A DNA stretch of 64,000 nt from Streptomyces sp. NBC_01275 (GCF_026340655.1 NZ_JAPEOZ010000001.1:8990001-9054000); one strand, 5' to 3'. Numbered from the stretch's first letter, positions 52,752 to 61,358 are shown. Notes: generated by a model from the letters alone, not told the origin. Numbers and translations: made by a program.

Positions 52752-54053
52752 TTGTCCCTCAGCTACCGCCAGCCCGGCGTCGTACTCACCGACCGCCGCT
52801 TCACCGTCCCCCTCGACCACGCCGACCCGGCCGGGGAGACCATCGAGCTGTACGCCCGCGAGGTCGTCGCGAGCGACAAGGCCGACCAGGACCTGCCCTG
52901 GCTGCTCTACCTCCAGGGCGGCCCCGGATTCGGCGCCCAGCGGTTCGTCGGCCGCCCCGCCTGGCTCGGCCGGGCGCTGGAGGAGTTCCGCGTCCTCCTC
53001 CTCGACCAGCGCGGCACCGGTCACTCCACACCGGCCAACCGTCAGACGCTCCCGCTGCGCGGCGGCCCGGCCGAGCAGGCCGACTACCTCGCGCACTTCC
53101 GCGCCGACGCGATCGTCCGCGACTGCGAGCTGATCCGCGGCCAGGTCACCGCCGGCGCTCCCTGGACCGTCCTCGGCCAGAGCTTCGGCGGCTTCTGCAC
53201 GGTCGCGTACCTCTCCACCGCCCCCGAGGGGCTGACCGCCGCGCTGATCACCGGCGGGCTGCCGTCCCTGGACGCCCACGCCGACGACGTCTACCGCGCC
53301 GCCTACCCGCGCATGGAGCGCAAGGCGGCCGCGCACTACGCCCGCTACCCGCAGGACGTCGAACGGGTCCGCCGCATCGCCGATCACCTGCTCCAGCACG
53401 AGGTGACCCTCCCGGGCGGCTACCGTCTGACCGTCGAGGCCTTCCAGACCCTCGGCATCCTCCTCGGCTCCGGCGAGGGCAGCCACCGGCTGCACTTCCT
53501 CCTCGAGGACGCCTTCGTGCCCACCCCGCAGGGCCCGGCGCTGTCCGACGCCTTCCAGGAGGAGATCCAGAGCGTCCTCTCGTACGCCGGACACCCCCTC
53601 TACGCCCTCGTCCACGAGGCGATCTACGGCCAGGACGCCCGCCCCACCGGCTGGGCCGCGGAGCGGGTGCGCGCCGAGTTCCCGCAGTTCGACGCGGCGA
53701 AGACGCTGGCCGGCGACGGACCGGTGCTGCTGACCGGGGAGACCGTCCACCCCTGGATGTTCGACTGCGACCCCGCGCTGCGCCCCCTGCGCGAGACCGC
53801 CGACCTCCTCGCCGCCCGCACCGACTGGACCCCCCTCTACGACCCGGCGCGACTCGCCGCCAACGAGGTCCCGGTCGCGGCGGCGGTCTACCACGACGAC
53901 CTGTACGTCGACACCGCGCACTCCCTGGCCACCGCCCGCGCCGTCCGCGGTCTGCGCACCTGGGTCACCGACGAGTTCGAGCACGACGGCGTCCGCGCGG
54001 GCGGCCCCCGCGTCCTGGACCGCCTGCTGGCGCTGACCCGGGACGAGGTCTAG
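52752..54053 (+). CDS. Alpha/beta hydrolase, proline iminopeptidase-like (S33)
   Basis: The 433-residue cytoplasmic hydrolase has the oxyanion-hole motif LYLQGGPGFGAQRF (about residues 54-67), DQRGTGHS and the nucleophile Ser in LGQSFGGFCTVAYL (about residue 144). The Asp/His end is in VYHDDLYVDTAHSLATARAV. This fits prolyl aminopeptidases that cut N-terminal proline. The start is TTG 52752 after a purine-rich stretch. It is separate from the rhamnose genes and monocistronic by position. Confidence 0.9.
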   Translation: MSLSYRQPGVVLTDRRFTVPLDHADPAGETIELYAREVVASDKADQDLPWLLYLQGGPGFGAQRFVGRPAWLGRALEEFRVLLLDQRGTGHSTPANRQTLPLRGGPAEQADYLAHFRADAIVRDCELIRGQVTAGAPWTVLGQSFGGFCTVAYLSTAPEGLTAALITGGLPSLDAHADDVYRAAYPRMERKAAAHYARYPQDVERVRRIADHLLQHEVTLPGGYRLTVEAFQTLGILLGSGEGSHRLHFLLEDAFVPTPQGPALSDAFQEEIQSVLSYAGHPLYALVHEAIYGQDARPTGWAAERVRAEFPQFDAAKTLAGDGPVLLTGETVHPWMFDCDPALRPLRETADLLAARTDWTPLYDPARLAANEVPVAAAVYHDDLYVDTAHSLATARAVRGLRTWVTDEFEHDGVRAGGPRVLDRLLALTRDEV

Positions 54054-54107
54054 AGGGGCTTGGCGGTCAAGCTGTTCAACCGATAGTCGATTCGCTCAGG
54101 GGGAGCT

Positions 54108-55019
54108 GTGAACGACAAGGAAGCGCTGGCGGAGCGGTTCGAGGAGCACCGGGCGCATCTCAAGGCCGTCGCCTACCGGATGCTCGGCTCGCTCACCGAG
54201 GCCGACGACGCCGTCCAGGAGACCTGGCTCCGACTCAGCCGCGCCGACACCGACGACGTACACAACCTCGGCGGCTGGCTGACCACCGTCGTCGGCCGGA
54301 TCTGTCTGGACCTGCTGCGCTCGCGCACGGCCCGCCGCGAACAGCCGATGGAGGCCTACGACGCCTTCGTCCCCGACCCGGTGATCGCCCCCCTCTCCTC
54401 GCTCGCCTCCCTCTCCCGGACCGACCCGGAGCAGGAGGCGCTGCGGGCCGACTCGGTGGGGCTCGCCCTGCTGGTCGTCCTGGAGACCCTGGACCCCGCC
54501 GAGCGTCTCGCGTTCGTGCTGCACGACCTGTTCGCCGTGCCCTTCGACGACATCGCGCCGCTGGTGGAGCGCAGTTCGGCCGCGACCCGGCAGCTCGCCA
54601 GCCGCGCCCGGCGCCGGGTGCAGAGCGCGACGCCGTCGGCCGAGCCCGACCCGGTCCGGCAGCGCACGGTCGTCGACGCCTTCCTGGCGGCCAGCCGGGC
54701 GGGCGACTTCGAGGCGCTGCTGTCCGTCCTCGACCCGGACGTGGTGCTGCGCGCCGACTCCGGGGCGGTGCGCGGCGCGGCCGCGTCCAAGGTGGTGCAC
54801 GGTGCACGGGCGGTCGCCGGACAGGCCCTGCTCTTCCGGCAGTTCGCGGCCCAGCGGCGGTTCGTGCTGGTCAACGGCGCGGTCGGGATCGTCAACGTCG
54901 TCGACGGGCGGACGCAGTCGGTCATGGGCGTCACCGTCGCCGACGGCAGGATCGTCGCCCTGCACATCCTGGCCGACCCCGAGCGCCTGGCCCGGCTGGA
55001 TATCCCGGAGGCAGAATGA
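54108..55019 (+). CDS. sigJ: ECF41-type sigma factor (SigJ-like)
   Basis: The 303-residue protein has region 2 (LKAVAYRMLGSLTEADDAVQ then ETWLRLSRAD) and region 4 (LDPAERLAFVLHDLFAVPFD then DIAPLVERSSAATRQLASRA) of ECF sigma factors. A C-terminal SnoaL-like domain (about residues 185-300) is fused on, which defines ECF41 and replaces a separate anti-sigma. The signal is unknown; ECF41 factors usually drive a nearby oxidoreductase-type gene, but no clear partner sits beside it. The next gene starts 24 bases downstream, so it may be in the same transcript. Start GTG 54108. Confidence 0.93.
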   Translation: MNDKEALAERFEEHRAHLKAVAYRMLGSLTEADDAVQETWLRLSRADTDDVHNLGGWLTTVVGRICLDLLRSRTARREQPMEAYDAFVPDPVIAPLSSLASLSRTDPEQEALRADSVGLALLVVLETLDPAERLAFVLHDLFAVPFDDIAPLVERSSAATRQLASRARRRVQSATPSAEPDPVRQRTVVDAFLAASRAGDFEALLSVLDPDVVLRADSGAVRGAAASKVVHGARAVAGQALLFRQFAAQRRFVLVNGAVGIVNVVDGRTQSVMGVTVADGRIVALHILADPERLARLDIPEAE

Positions 55020-55043
55020 CCGCAGGTCAGTAGGGTGGAGGGC

Positions 55044-55874
55044 ATGCCAGACCAGAGGGTGGAGCGCGGCGAGCTGCGCGGTGACTGCGGGAACTGCTTC
55101 GGGCTGTGCTGTGTGGCCCTGCCCTTCGCCCGCTCCGCGGACTTCGCGATCGACAAGCCGGCCGGCACGCCCTGCCCCAACCTGGGCGAGGACCACCGCT
55201 GCGGCATCCACACCCGGCTGCGGCAGCGGGGGTTCACCGGCTGCACGGTCTACGACTGCTTCGGCGCCGGGCAGAAGGTCTCACAGGTCACCTTCGGCGG
55301 TCAGGACTGGCGTACGGTCCCGCGGGAGGAGTCGCGTCGGATGTTCGACGTGTTCCCCGTCGTACGGCAGCTTCACGAGCTGCTGTGGTACCTGGCCGAG
55401 GCGCTCGCCCTGCCAGCCGCCCGGCCGGTTCATCCGGATCTGCGCCGGGCTCTCGACCGTACCGAGGAACTCACGCGCGGGACGCCCGACGAGCTCGGCG
55501 CGCTCGACGTCGGCGCGCATCGGCAGGAGGTCAACGTGCTTCTGCTGCGGACCAGTGAGCTGGCGCGGGCCGGGGTACGCGGAAAGAAGAAGCAGCGGCG
55601 GGGAGCCGATCTCATGGGCGCCCGGCTCAAGGGGGCCGATCTGAGTCGGGCCGATCTGCGCGGCGCCTACCTCATCGCCGCCGACCTCACCGGGGCCGAC
55701 CTGCGCGGTGCGGACCTGATCGGCGCCGATCTGCGGGACGCCGACCTCACGGACGCCGATCTGACCGGGGCGTTCTTCCTCACCCAGCCTCAGCTCGACG
55801 CGGCCCGGGGCAGCGTCGGGACCAGGCTGCCGGAGTCAGTCGCCCGTCCCGTGCACTGGACAGCCGGGCTCTGA
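55044..55874 (+). CDS. CxxCxxCC-type cysteine cluster fused to pentapeptide repeats
   Basis: The 276-residue protein begins with a cysteine-rich module: GDCGNCFGLCCVALPF, then GTPCPNLGEDHRCGIHTRLR and GFTGCTVYDCFGAGQ. This resembles the YkgJ-type metal or iron-sulfur binding family. After a helical middle (VNVLLLRTSELARAGVRGKK) about ten pentapeptide repeats follow from about residue 190 (GADLSRADLRGAYLIAADLT). The ATG at 55044 has GGAGGG very close; GTG 55035 is the alternative. Its 3' end overlaps the convergent P450 gene by 39 bases. Its role is unknown; such pairings occur in actinomycetes. Confidence 0.85.
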   Translation: MPDQRVERGELRGDCGNCFGLCCVALPFARSADFAIDKPAGTPCPNLGEDHRCGIHTRLRQRGFTGCTVYDCFGAGQKVSQVTFGGQDWRTVPREESRRMFDVFPVVRQLHELLWYLAEALALPAARPVHPDLRRALDRTEELTRGTPDELGALDVGAHRQEVNVLLLRTSELARAGVRGKKKQRRGADLMGARLKGADLSRADLRGAYLIAADLTGADLRGADLIGADLRDADLTDADLTGAFFLTQPQLDAARGSVGTRLPESVARPVHWTAGL

Positions 55875-57350
55875 CGAACGCTCGTCGGGGACCGAGACCG
55901 GTGCGGGTGCGGTCGGCGCGGTGCGCCGCTCCAGGTGCAGCTTCAGCCCTTCCGGCATCAGCGTCAGCCGTTCGGTGACCCGCAGCCGGTAGCTCGGGTC
56001 GGGCCGCAGCTGGTAGCGGCGCAGCAGCAGCCCGAGCACCAGCGTGGCCTCGTGCAGCGCGAACTGGCGGCCGATGCAGGCCCGCGCCCCGGTGCCGAAC
56101 GGCTTGAAGGTGTGCGGGGCGCGCGCCCGTACCGCCCCGGCGTCGAAGCGGTCGGGGTCGAAGCGCTCGGCGCCCTCGCCCCACACCTCGGGATCGCGGT
56201 GCAGCATCGGCGTCAGGACCAGCGCCCATCCGCCCCGCCGTATCGGGTGGACCCCGGCCAGTTCGGTGTCCCGGGTGGCCTCGCGGGCGTACGCGGGCGC
56301 CGTCGGCCACAGCCGCAGCGCCTCGTCGAGCACCCGCCGCACGTACCGCAGCTTGGCGACCTGCTCGTAGCCCGGCGCCTGCGCGTCGCCCCACACGTGG
56401 TCTACCTCGGCGAGGGCGCGGGCCGCGACGTCCGGGTGGCGGGCGAGGTAGTGCAGCGCGAAGGACAGGGCGCCCGAGGTCGTCTCGTGTCCGGCGACCA
56501 GGAAGGTGATGACCTGGCGGCGGACGTTCTCCGGGGAGAGCCGCTCGCCGGTCTCAGGGTGGGTCGTCTCCAGCATCCGGTCGAGCAGGTCCCCGTCCCC
56601 GCTCGCCGCCCGGCGGGTGCGCACGAGGTCGTCGACCGTGCGGTTGAGGTAGGCGATGTCGGCCTCGTTGCGGCGGGTCGCGGCGCGCAGCAGCAGCGGG
56701 GCCAGCGGTGAGGGCACGGTGTTGAGGCGCTGTGCGTAGCTGAGCGTGCCCACCATCGCCGTCACGAAGGGGTGCAGGCGGTCGCGCTCGAAGGAGCCGA
56801 AGTCGTGTCCGAACCCCGTGCGCGCGATCGTCTCCAGGGTCAGCTTGGTCATGTCGCCGGGCACGTCCACCGCCCGGCCGGCCGCGAGTTCGCGGTCCCA
56901 GCGGTCCGTCAGCCGCTCGGCCACGGCCAGCATCATCGGGTGGTAGCCCGCCATCGCCTCGCGGCTGAAGCCGGGGGCCAGGACGTCGTGCGCCAGTTGC
57001 CAGTGGGGCTCGTGGTTGTACGCCGTGAACAGTCCGTCCCCGGCGAGGGGCCGCAGGTTGGCGACCCCCAGGCCCACGTGTTTGGCGAACCGCGACTCGT
57101 CCGCCATGTCGGCGACCAGGTCAGCGCCCCAGACGAACACGAACTCCCTGCCGAAGGCCTTCCGGCGGAAGATCGGCCCCAGCTGCCGGGCGTAGCGGAG
57201 CGAGTCCTGTATCGGAGTGCGCCGGTCGGCGCCGAGGACGTCACCGAGCAGCGGGACCCGGCGCGGGGGATGCGGGATGCGGTCCAGGCGAGGCCAGCCC
57301 TGCTCGGCGCCCCGGAAGCCCTTCGGCAGCGCGGTCGTCGTCTCCGCCAT
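55836..57350 (-). CDS. Cytochrome P450, CYP102-like heme domain without reductase
   Basis: The 504-residue P450 has the I-helix oxygen motif FLVAGHETTSGALSFALHYL, the ExxR in VRRVLDEALRLWPTAPAYAR and the heme loop FKPFGTGARACIGRQFALHE with the axial Cys. The N-terminus with IPHPPRRVPLLGDV and VFVWGADLVADMADESRF resembles the fatty-acid hydroxylase CYP102 (P450 BM3) group, but the reductase half is missing and the protein ends in a short tail. Redox partners must come from elsewhere. Start ATG 57350. It is divergent from a TetR regulator across a 108-base gap with mirrored operators. Fatty-acid-like substrates are likely but unproven. Confidence 0.93.
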   Translation of the reverse strand: MAETTTALPKGFRGAEQGWPRLDRIPHPPRRVPLLGDVLGADRRTPIQDSLRYARQLGPIFRRKAFGREFVFVWGADLVADMADESRFAKHVGLGVANLRPLAGDGLFTAYNHEPHWQLAHDVLAPGFSREAMAGYHPMMLAVAERLTDRWDRELAAGRAVDVPGDMTKLTLETIARTGFGHDFGSFERDRLHPFVTAMVGTLSYAQRLNTVPSPLAPLLLRAATRRNEADIAYLNRTVDDLVRTRRAASGDGDLLDRMLETTHPETGERLSPENVRRQVITFLVAGHETTSGALSFALHYLARHPDVAARALAEVDHVWGDAQAPGYEQVAKLRYVRRVLDEALRLWPTAPAYAREATRDTELAGVHPIRRGGWALVLTPMLHRDPEVWGEGAERFDPDRFDAGAVRARAPHTFKPFGTGARACIGRQFALHEATLVLGLLLRRYQLRPDPSYRLRVTERLTLMPEGLKLHLERRTAPTAPAPVSVPDERSSEPGCPVHGTGD

Positions 57351-57388
57351 GACGCGATCTCCCTTGATCCTGCGGCAGGTTGAGCCTG

Positions 57389-57445
57389 TTGTACGTCGGT
57401 TCAATAGCGTGTCTCAGTCTGATCCCGCTGTTGAACCGACGTCAA
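57389..57445. promoter_or_regulatory. Mirrored TetR-type operator pair between P450 and regulator
   Basis: ACGTCGGTTCAA (57393-57404) is exactly mirrored by TTGAACCGACGT (57431-57442), 26 bases apart. Each arm lies inside its own TTGxACGTCGGTTCAA-type imperfect palindrome with TTG/CAA ends. The left arm sits before the P450 gene and the right arm just before the regulator start, fitting control of both genes by the TetR protein. Confidence 0.62.
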
Positions 57446-57458
57446 GTAAAGTGCGGGA

Positions 57459-58067
57459 ATGGCCGCGAACCAGACTGAGCCCACCCGGCGCCGACTCAGC
57501 ACCGAGGCGCGCAGGGAGCAGCTCCTGACGGTGGGCGCGCGACTGTTCTCGGAGAGTCCGTACGACGAGGTCTGGATCGAGCAGGTCGCCGAGATCGCCG
57601 GCGTCTCGCGCGGACTGCTGTACCACTACTTCCCGAACAAGCGGGACTTCTTCGCGGCCGTCGTCGAGCGCGAGAGCGGGCGGATGCTGCGGATGACGGC
57701 GGCCGTGCCGGGCGTGCCGGTGCGCGAACAGCTCTCCGCCGGTCTGGACGTCTATCTGGAGTACGTCGAGACCCATGCGCACGGCTACCGGGCCTTCCAC
57801 CGTGCGGACGCGGCCGGCGACCAGGCCGTGCGCAAGGTCTACCAACGGGCGCTCGCGGCGCAGGAGAACCAGATCCTCGCGGCGCTGGCCGCCGACCCCG
57901 AGTTCGGCCCGCTCTTCGAACAGCGCCCCGACGTACGGCTGGCGGTGCGCGGCTGGCTGGCGTTCACCACGGCCGTCTGTCTGGAGTGGCTGCGGGGGGC
58001 GGACCTGTCCCGGGAGCAGGTGCGGGAGTTGTGCGCGCGGGCGCTGCTCGGGGTCATCGCCCGCTGA
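57459..58067 (+). CDS. TetR-family transcriptional regulator
   Basis: The 202-residue protein has an N-terminal helix-turn-helix (DEVWIEQVAEIAGVSRGLLY then HYFPNKRDFFAAVVERESGR, about residues 35-75) and a helical ligand domain (LDVYLEYVETHAHGYRAFHR). Start ATG 57459. It is divergent from the P450 gene, and the mirrored sites between them are the probable operators. Close relatives often sense fatty acids or acyl-CoA, which would fit a CYP102-like target, but this is inference. Confidence 0.92.
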   Translation: MAANQTEPTRRRLSTEARREQLLTVGARLFSESPYDEVWIEQVAEIAGVSRGLLYHYFPNKRDFFAAVVERESGRMLRMTAAVPGVPVREQLSAGLDVYLEYVETHAHGYRAFHRADAAGDQAVRKVYQRALAAQENQILAALAADPEFGPLFEQRPDVRLAVRGWLAFTTAVCLEWLRGADLSREQVRELCARALLGVIAR

Positions 58068-58123
58068 AAGGCGCCGCACAGGATCGCTCGAGCCGGTTGG
58101 CGTTCACCCCGATCTCCGATAGG

Positions 58124-58142
58124 TTAGGCAAGGCTTACCTAA
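58124..58142 (+). promoter_or_regulatory. Iron box (DmdR/IdeR-type operator)
   Basis: TTAGGCAAGGCTTACCTAA is close to the 19-bp DtxR/DmdR/IdeR consensus TTAGGTTAGGCTAACCTAA, with arms TTAGG/CCTAA intact. It ends 12 bases before the DUF2470 ATG and overlaps the ribosome site region. The gene should be repressed when iron is plentiful. Confidence 0.78.
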
Positions 58143-58154
58143 GGAGGTTCCGAG

Positions 58155-58907
58155 ATGGGTGACATGGGCGATCTGCGCGACATGGGTGACGGTCACAGCT
58201 GGACGGCCGCGCCCGCGGCGGCCGAACGGGCCCGTTCGGTGCTCGCCGCCGCGTGGTCCTGCGCGGTGACCGCGGACGGCGGCCGCGAGGAGTTCGTCGG
58301 CGCGCACACCGTGGACGAGGACGGGCGTGTACGGCTGAGCGTGCCCGAGGACAGCGCCCTGCTGACGGCGGCGATCTGCGCGCCCCGCGGCGAGCCGTCC
58401 GCCGTGCTGGAGTTCGCCGACGTCGCGCCCGTCCCCGTCCGCAGCCGGATCCGCGCCCGGCTCTGGCTCGCCGGCTGGTTCGTCCCCGAGGACGGCTGTC
58501 TCGCCTTCCAGCCCACCCGCGTCGTGCTGAAACCGCCCACGGGCGCGGTCGTCGTCGGCCTCGAGGAGTTCGCCGCCGCCGCACCCGACCCCCTCGCCGC
58601 CGCCGAGGCCCAGCTGCTCACCCACCTCGCCGACGCCCACCCCGACGCCGTCGAACGGCTCACCCGGCTCGTCCGGCCCGAGAGCCTGCACAGCGCCGTC
58701 CGCGTCCAGCCGCTCGCCGTCGACCGGCACGGACTGACGCTGCGCATCGAGCGCTCCCGCACCCACGGCGACGTACGACTGCCGTTCCACGCGCCCGCCG
58801 ACGACGTGTCGCAGCTCACCGAGCGCATGCACGTCCTGCTCACCCAGGCGGCCGCCGCCTCCTGCCCCCGCGCCCTACAGCGGCAGCGCACAGACGGCGA
58901 CGGGTGA
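58155..58907 (+). CDS. DUF2470 domain protein under iron control
   Basis: The 250-residue protein has an N-terminal split-barrel-like half (VLAAAWSCAVTADGGREEFV onward) and a C-terminal DUF2470 half: LAAAEAQLLTHLADAHPDAV then RVQPLAVDRHGLTLRIERSR. This matches HugZ-type heme-handling proteins, in which DUF2470 follows a flavin-like barrel. An iron box and AAGGAGG precede the ATG. It probably helps use heme or store or release iron when iron is scarce. Its 3' end overlaps the convergent lactonase gene by 33 bases. Confidence 0.87.
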   Translation: MGDMGDLRDMGDGHSWTAAPAAAERARSVLAAAWSCAVTADGGREEFVGAHTVDEDGRVRLSVPEDSALLTAAICAPRGEPSAVLEFADVAPVPVRSRIRARLWLAGWFVPEDGCLAFQPTRVVLKPPTGAVVVGLEEFAAAAPDPLAAAEAQLLTHLADAHPDAVERLTRLVRPESLHSAVRVQPLAVDRHGLTLRIERSRTHGDVRLPFHAPADDVSQLTERMHVLLTQAAAASCPRALQRQRTDGDG

Positions 58908-60149
58908 GGCGAACGGCTCGCCCGCGAGGCGCAGTTCACCGCTCGCGCCGTCCACGCGGAAGACGCTGACGGTGCTGGAGCGCTGATTCGCCGCGAACAG
59001 CAGACCGCCGTCCGGCGAGAGGGCGATCTGCCGCGGGAAGTCGCCTTCCACCGCCACCGTGTCGAGCAGCCGCAGCCGGGCCCCGTCCGCCTCCACCGCA
59101 TAGCGCGCGAGGCTGTCGTCGCCCCGGTTGGCCAGATACGCGTACGCCCCGTCCGGCGTGACCACCAGCTGCGCCGGGTAGTTGACGTCCGCCGTCGCGC
59201 CCGTGGACTGCGGCGCGCCGATCGTCAGCCGGCCGCTCGCCGGCTCGTAGGCGCAGACCGCGACCGTGTCGTCCGCCTCGTTGGCGAGGTAGGCGTGCCG
59301 GCCGCCGGGATGGAACGTGAGGTGCCGCGGACCCGCGCCCGGCCGGGTGTGCGCCTGCGCGACCTCCGTCAGCGTCCCCGACCTCTCGTTCAGCCGGTAC
59401 GTGTACACCGTGTCCGTGCCCAGATCGACGGCGAGGACGTGCCCGCCGTCCGGCGCGGTGACGAACTGGTGCGCGTGCGGCCCCCGTTGACCTGGACCGG
59501 GCGCCGGACGACGGTGCGTGACCAGATCCGTGCGCTCGCCGAGCGCCCCCGAGGCGTCGATCGGGTGCACGGCCACCGTCCCCGAGCCGTAGTCGGCGCT
59601 CAGCAGCCAGCGCCCGCCCGGATGCACGGACAGATGACAGGGCTGCGCCCCGCCCGTCGCCAGGCTCCCGAGGACCCTCCGGTCGGACAGCCGTACGGCG
59701 GTCACCGCACCCCGCTCCCGTTCGTTCACCGCGTACAGCGTCCCGCCGTCCGGGTGCACCGCGAGGTACGACGGGTCCTGGACGCCGGTCACCGTGCGGC
59801 CGCCGGTGATCCGCCCCGACGCGGGGTCGTAGGAGGCGACGCCGATGCCCGTGCCGCCGCCCTGCGCGGAGGTGTAGGTGCCGAGGTAGAGCGGGCGGGG
59901 GCCCAAGGGGCGAGCCGATGCCTCCGGCGCGGACGACGAGACCGAGGGGGAGGGGGCGGGGGACGGCTGCCGGGACGGTGTGGCGCCTTGCGCCCGCTCC
60001 CCGCCCTGCGGGGCCCGCGCCGACGCGCTGTCGTCCGCGCCGCAGCCGGCCAGGGCGGAGGCCGCGGTCGCGCCGCCCAGCGCGCCGAGCGCACCGACGA
60101 AGCGGCGCCTGCTCCACCTGCCGCCCGTCCCGCCCGTACCACTGCCCAT
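58875..60149 (-). CDS. Tat-exported lactonase-family propeller lipoprotein
   Basis: The 424-residue protein starts with a Tat motif and lipobox (WSRRRFVGALGALGGATAAS then ALAGC), so it is an exported lipoprotein. A Ser/Pro-rich linker leads to a seven-bladed propeller of the 6-phosphogluconolactonase (Pgl/YbhE) type: DPSYLAVHPDGGTLYAVNER, CHLSVHPGGRWLLSADYGSG, GPRHLTFHPGGRHAYLANEA and FPRQIALSPDGGLLFAANQR. Because it is outside the cell, a cytoplasmic pentose-phosphate role is unlikely; it may hydrolyse sugar lactones or simply bind. Start ATG 60149. Confidence 0.9.
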   Translation of the reverse strand: MGSGTGGTGGRWSRRRFVGALGALGGATAASALAGCGADDSASARAPQGGERAQGATPSRQPSPAPSPSVSSSAPEASARPLGPRPLYLGTYTSAQGGGTGIGVASYDPASGRITGGRTVTGVQDPSYLAVHPDGGTLYAVNERERGAVTAVRLSDRRVLGSLATGGAQPCHLSVHPGGRWLLSADYGSGTVAVHPIDASGALGERTDLVTHRRPAPGPGQRGPHAHQFVTAPDGGHVLAVDLGTDTVYTYRLNERSGTLTEVAQAHTRPGAGPRHLTFHPGGRHAYLANEADDTVAVCAYEPASGRLTIGAPQSTGATADVNYPAQLVVTPDGAYAYLANRGDDSLARYAVEADGARLRLLDTVAVEGDFPRQIALSPDGGLLFAANQRSSTVSVFRVDGASGELRLAGEPFASPVAVCALPL

Positions 60150-60278
60150 GCCCGCACCTCTGGTCGTCGTACGCCCCGGTCGTGACAGCCACCTTGACCC
60201 GGAACGGGCGTCGAACGCAAAAGCGGAAGGCCGGGCACCGGTCGGCCCGAGGCCCCCTCAGCCGCTCTGCCGGTCGCT

Positions 60279-61358
60279 CTACCAGTCGCCGTCCTCCACC
60301 GGCTTGCCCGGCGCGTCCTTCAGCGGGTGCACCTGGCCCGGCGCGGGCGGCTGCCAGGGGTCCAGGTCGTCCCCGAGCCAGTCGCCGACCGGCTGCACCG
60401 CGCCCAGCTGGTCGGTGGGGGCGAGGTCCTGGGCGTCCTGGTCGTAGTAGTCGTACCAGGGCAGGCCCGCCCGGGTGTACGCGGCGCGGTCCACCGGGGA
60501 CGGCGGGGCGGGCTCGCCGGTGATGCGACGCCACTCCGGGGGCGTCACCAGATGCACGAAGACCCGCCCGGCGGGCGTCGAGGCATAGTGCCGGGTGGGA
60601 CGGTCGTCCTTGAACACCTCCTGCCGCATCGAACCGCCCACGCCCAGGCCCATCGCGGCGGCGGCCCGGGGCGCGCCGCCCGGAGCGGGGGGCGCCGCAC
60701 CCAGACTCGGCGGAGGCATCGCGCCCGGGGCGGGCGGAGCGCCGTAGACCGTCTTCGTGCTCTGCGTCCGCAGCGACCGCTCGCGCTCCGCCGCCGCCCG
60801 GCGCTCGGCGGCCAGGCGTTCGGCCTCGCGCCACTCGGCGTGCTTCTCCTCGTTCAGCGGGAACGACTGCAGCTGGATCCCGCCCCAGACCTCCTCGCCG
60901 GTGACCTGACCCTCCACGGTCGCGCCCAGCCCCAGCGGCACCGCCACGAACTGGCGCACCGTGCCCTTCCCCGAGTTGATGCCGTCCAGCCAGGGCTGGC
61001 GCGGCAGCGCGACATAGTTCTGCGGCCGCGCGGAGAGCCGGTCGCTCCACGGCTCGCCGGAGACCGCGCACACCTTGCCCACCCCTACCTGCAGCGCGGC
61101 GGGCTCCGTGGAGCCCCCGAAGCTCAGCCACATGGCCTCGCGCAGATACACCGGCAGCAGCACGCCGCCGCGCGCGAGCCACTCGGCGGGCGCGGTGTTC
61201 GGATAGTCGGCGACCCGCCGCACCGGGAACGTGCCCAGGCCCGGCGGCAGCGCGTGCGTGCCGCTCTCCGGCAGACGCAGGGTGCGGACGAACCGCACCG
61301 ACACCCCGCCCGGCAGCTTCAGTGTGTCCCCGTTGATCCGTACGGCGCTGTCGGCCAT
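60279..61358 (-). CDS. Large protein of unknown function
   Basis: The 359-residue protein starts MADSAVRINGDTLKLPGGVS. I recognise no domain. The N-terminal 170 residues look globular and beta-rich (SGTHALPPGLGTFPVRRVAD, ALQVGVGKVCAVSGEPWSDR). A charged coiled-coil-like stretch follows (HAEWREAERLAAERRAAAER), then a Pro/Ala linker, and a C-terminal part with WYDYYDQDAQDLAPTDQL. There are no membrane segments. I used ATG 61358 (GAGGGGAG upstream) rather than 61385. Codon bias is normal, so it is probably real and conserved in Streptomyces. Confidence 0.75.
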   Translation of the reverse strand: MADSAVRINGDTLKLPGGVSVRFVRTLRLPESGTHALPPGLGTFPVRRVADYPNTAPAEWLARGGVLLPVYLREAMWLSFGGSTEPAALQVGVGKVCAVSGEPWSDRLSARPQNYVALPRQPWLDGINSGKGTVRQFVAVPLGLGATVEGQVTGEEVWGGIQLQSFPLNEEKHAEWREAERLAAERRAAAERERSLRTQSTKTVYGAPPAPGAMPPPSLGAAPPAPGGAPRAAAAMGLGVGGSMRQEVFKDDRPTRHYASTPAGRVFVHLVTPPEWRRITGEPAPPSPVDRAAYTRAGLPWYDYYDQDAQDLAPTDQLGAVQPVGDWLGDDLDPWQPPAPGQVHPLKDAPGKPVEDGDW

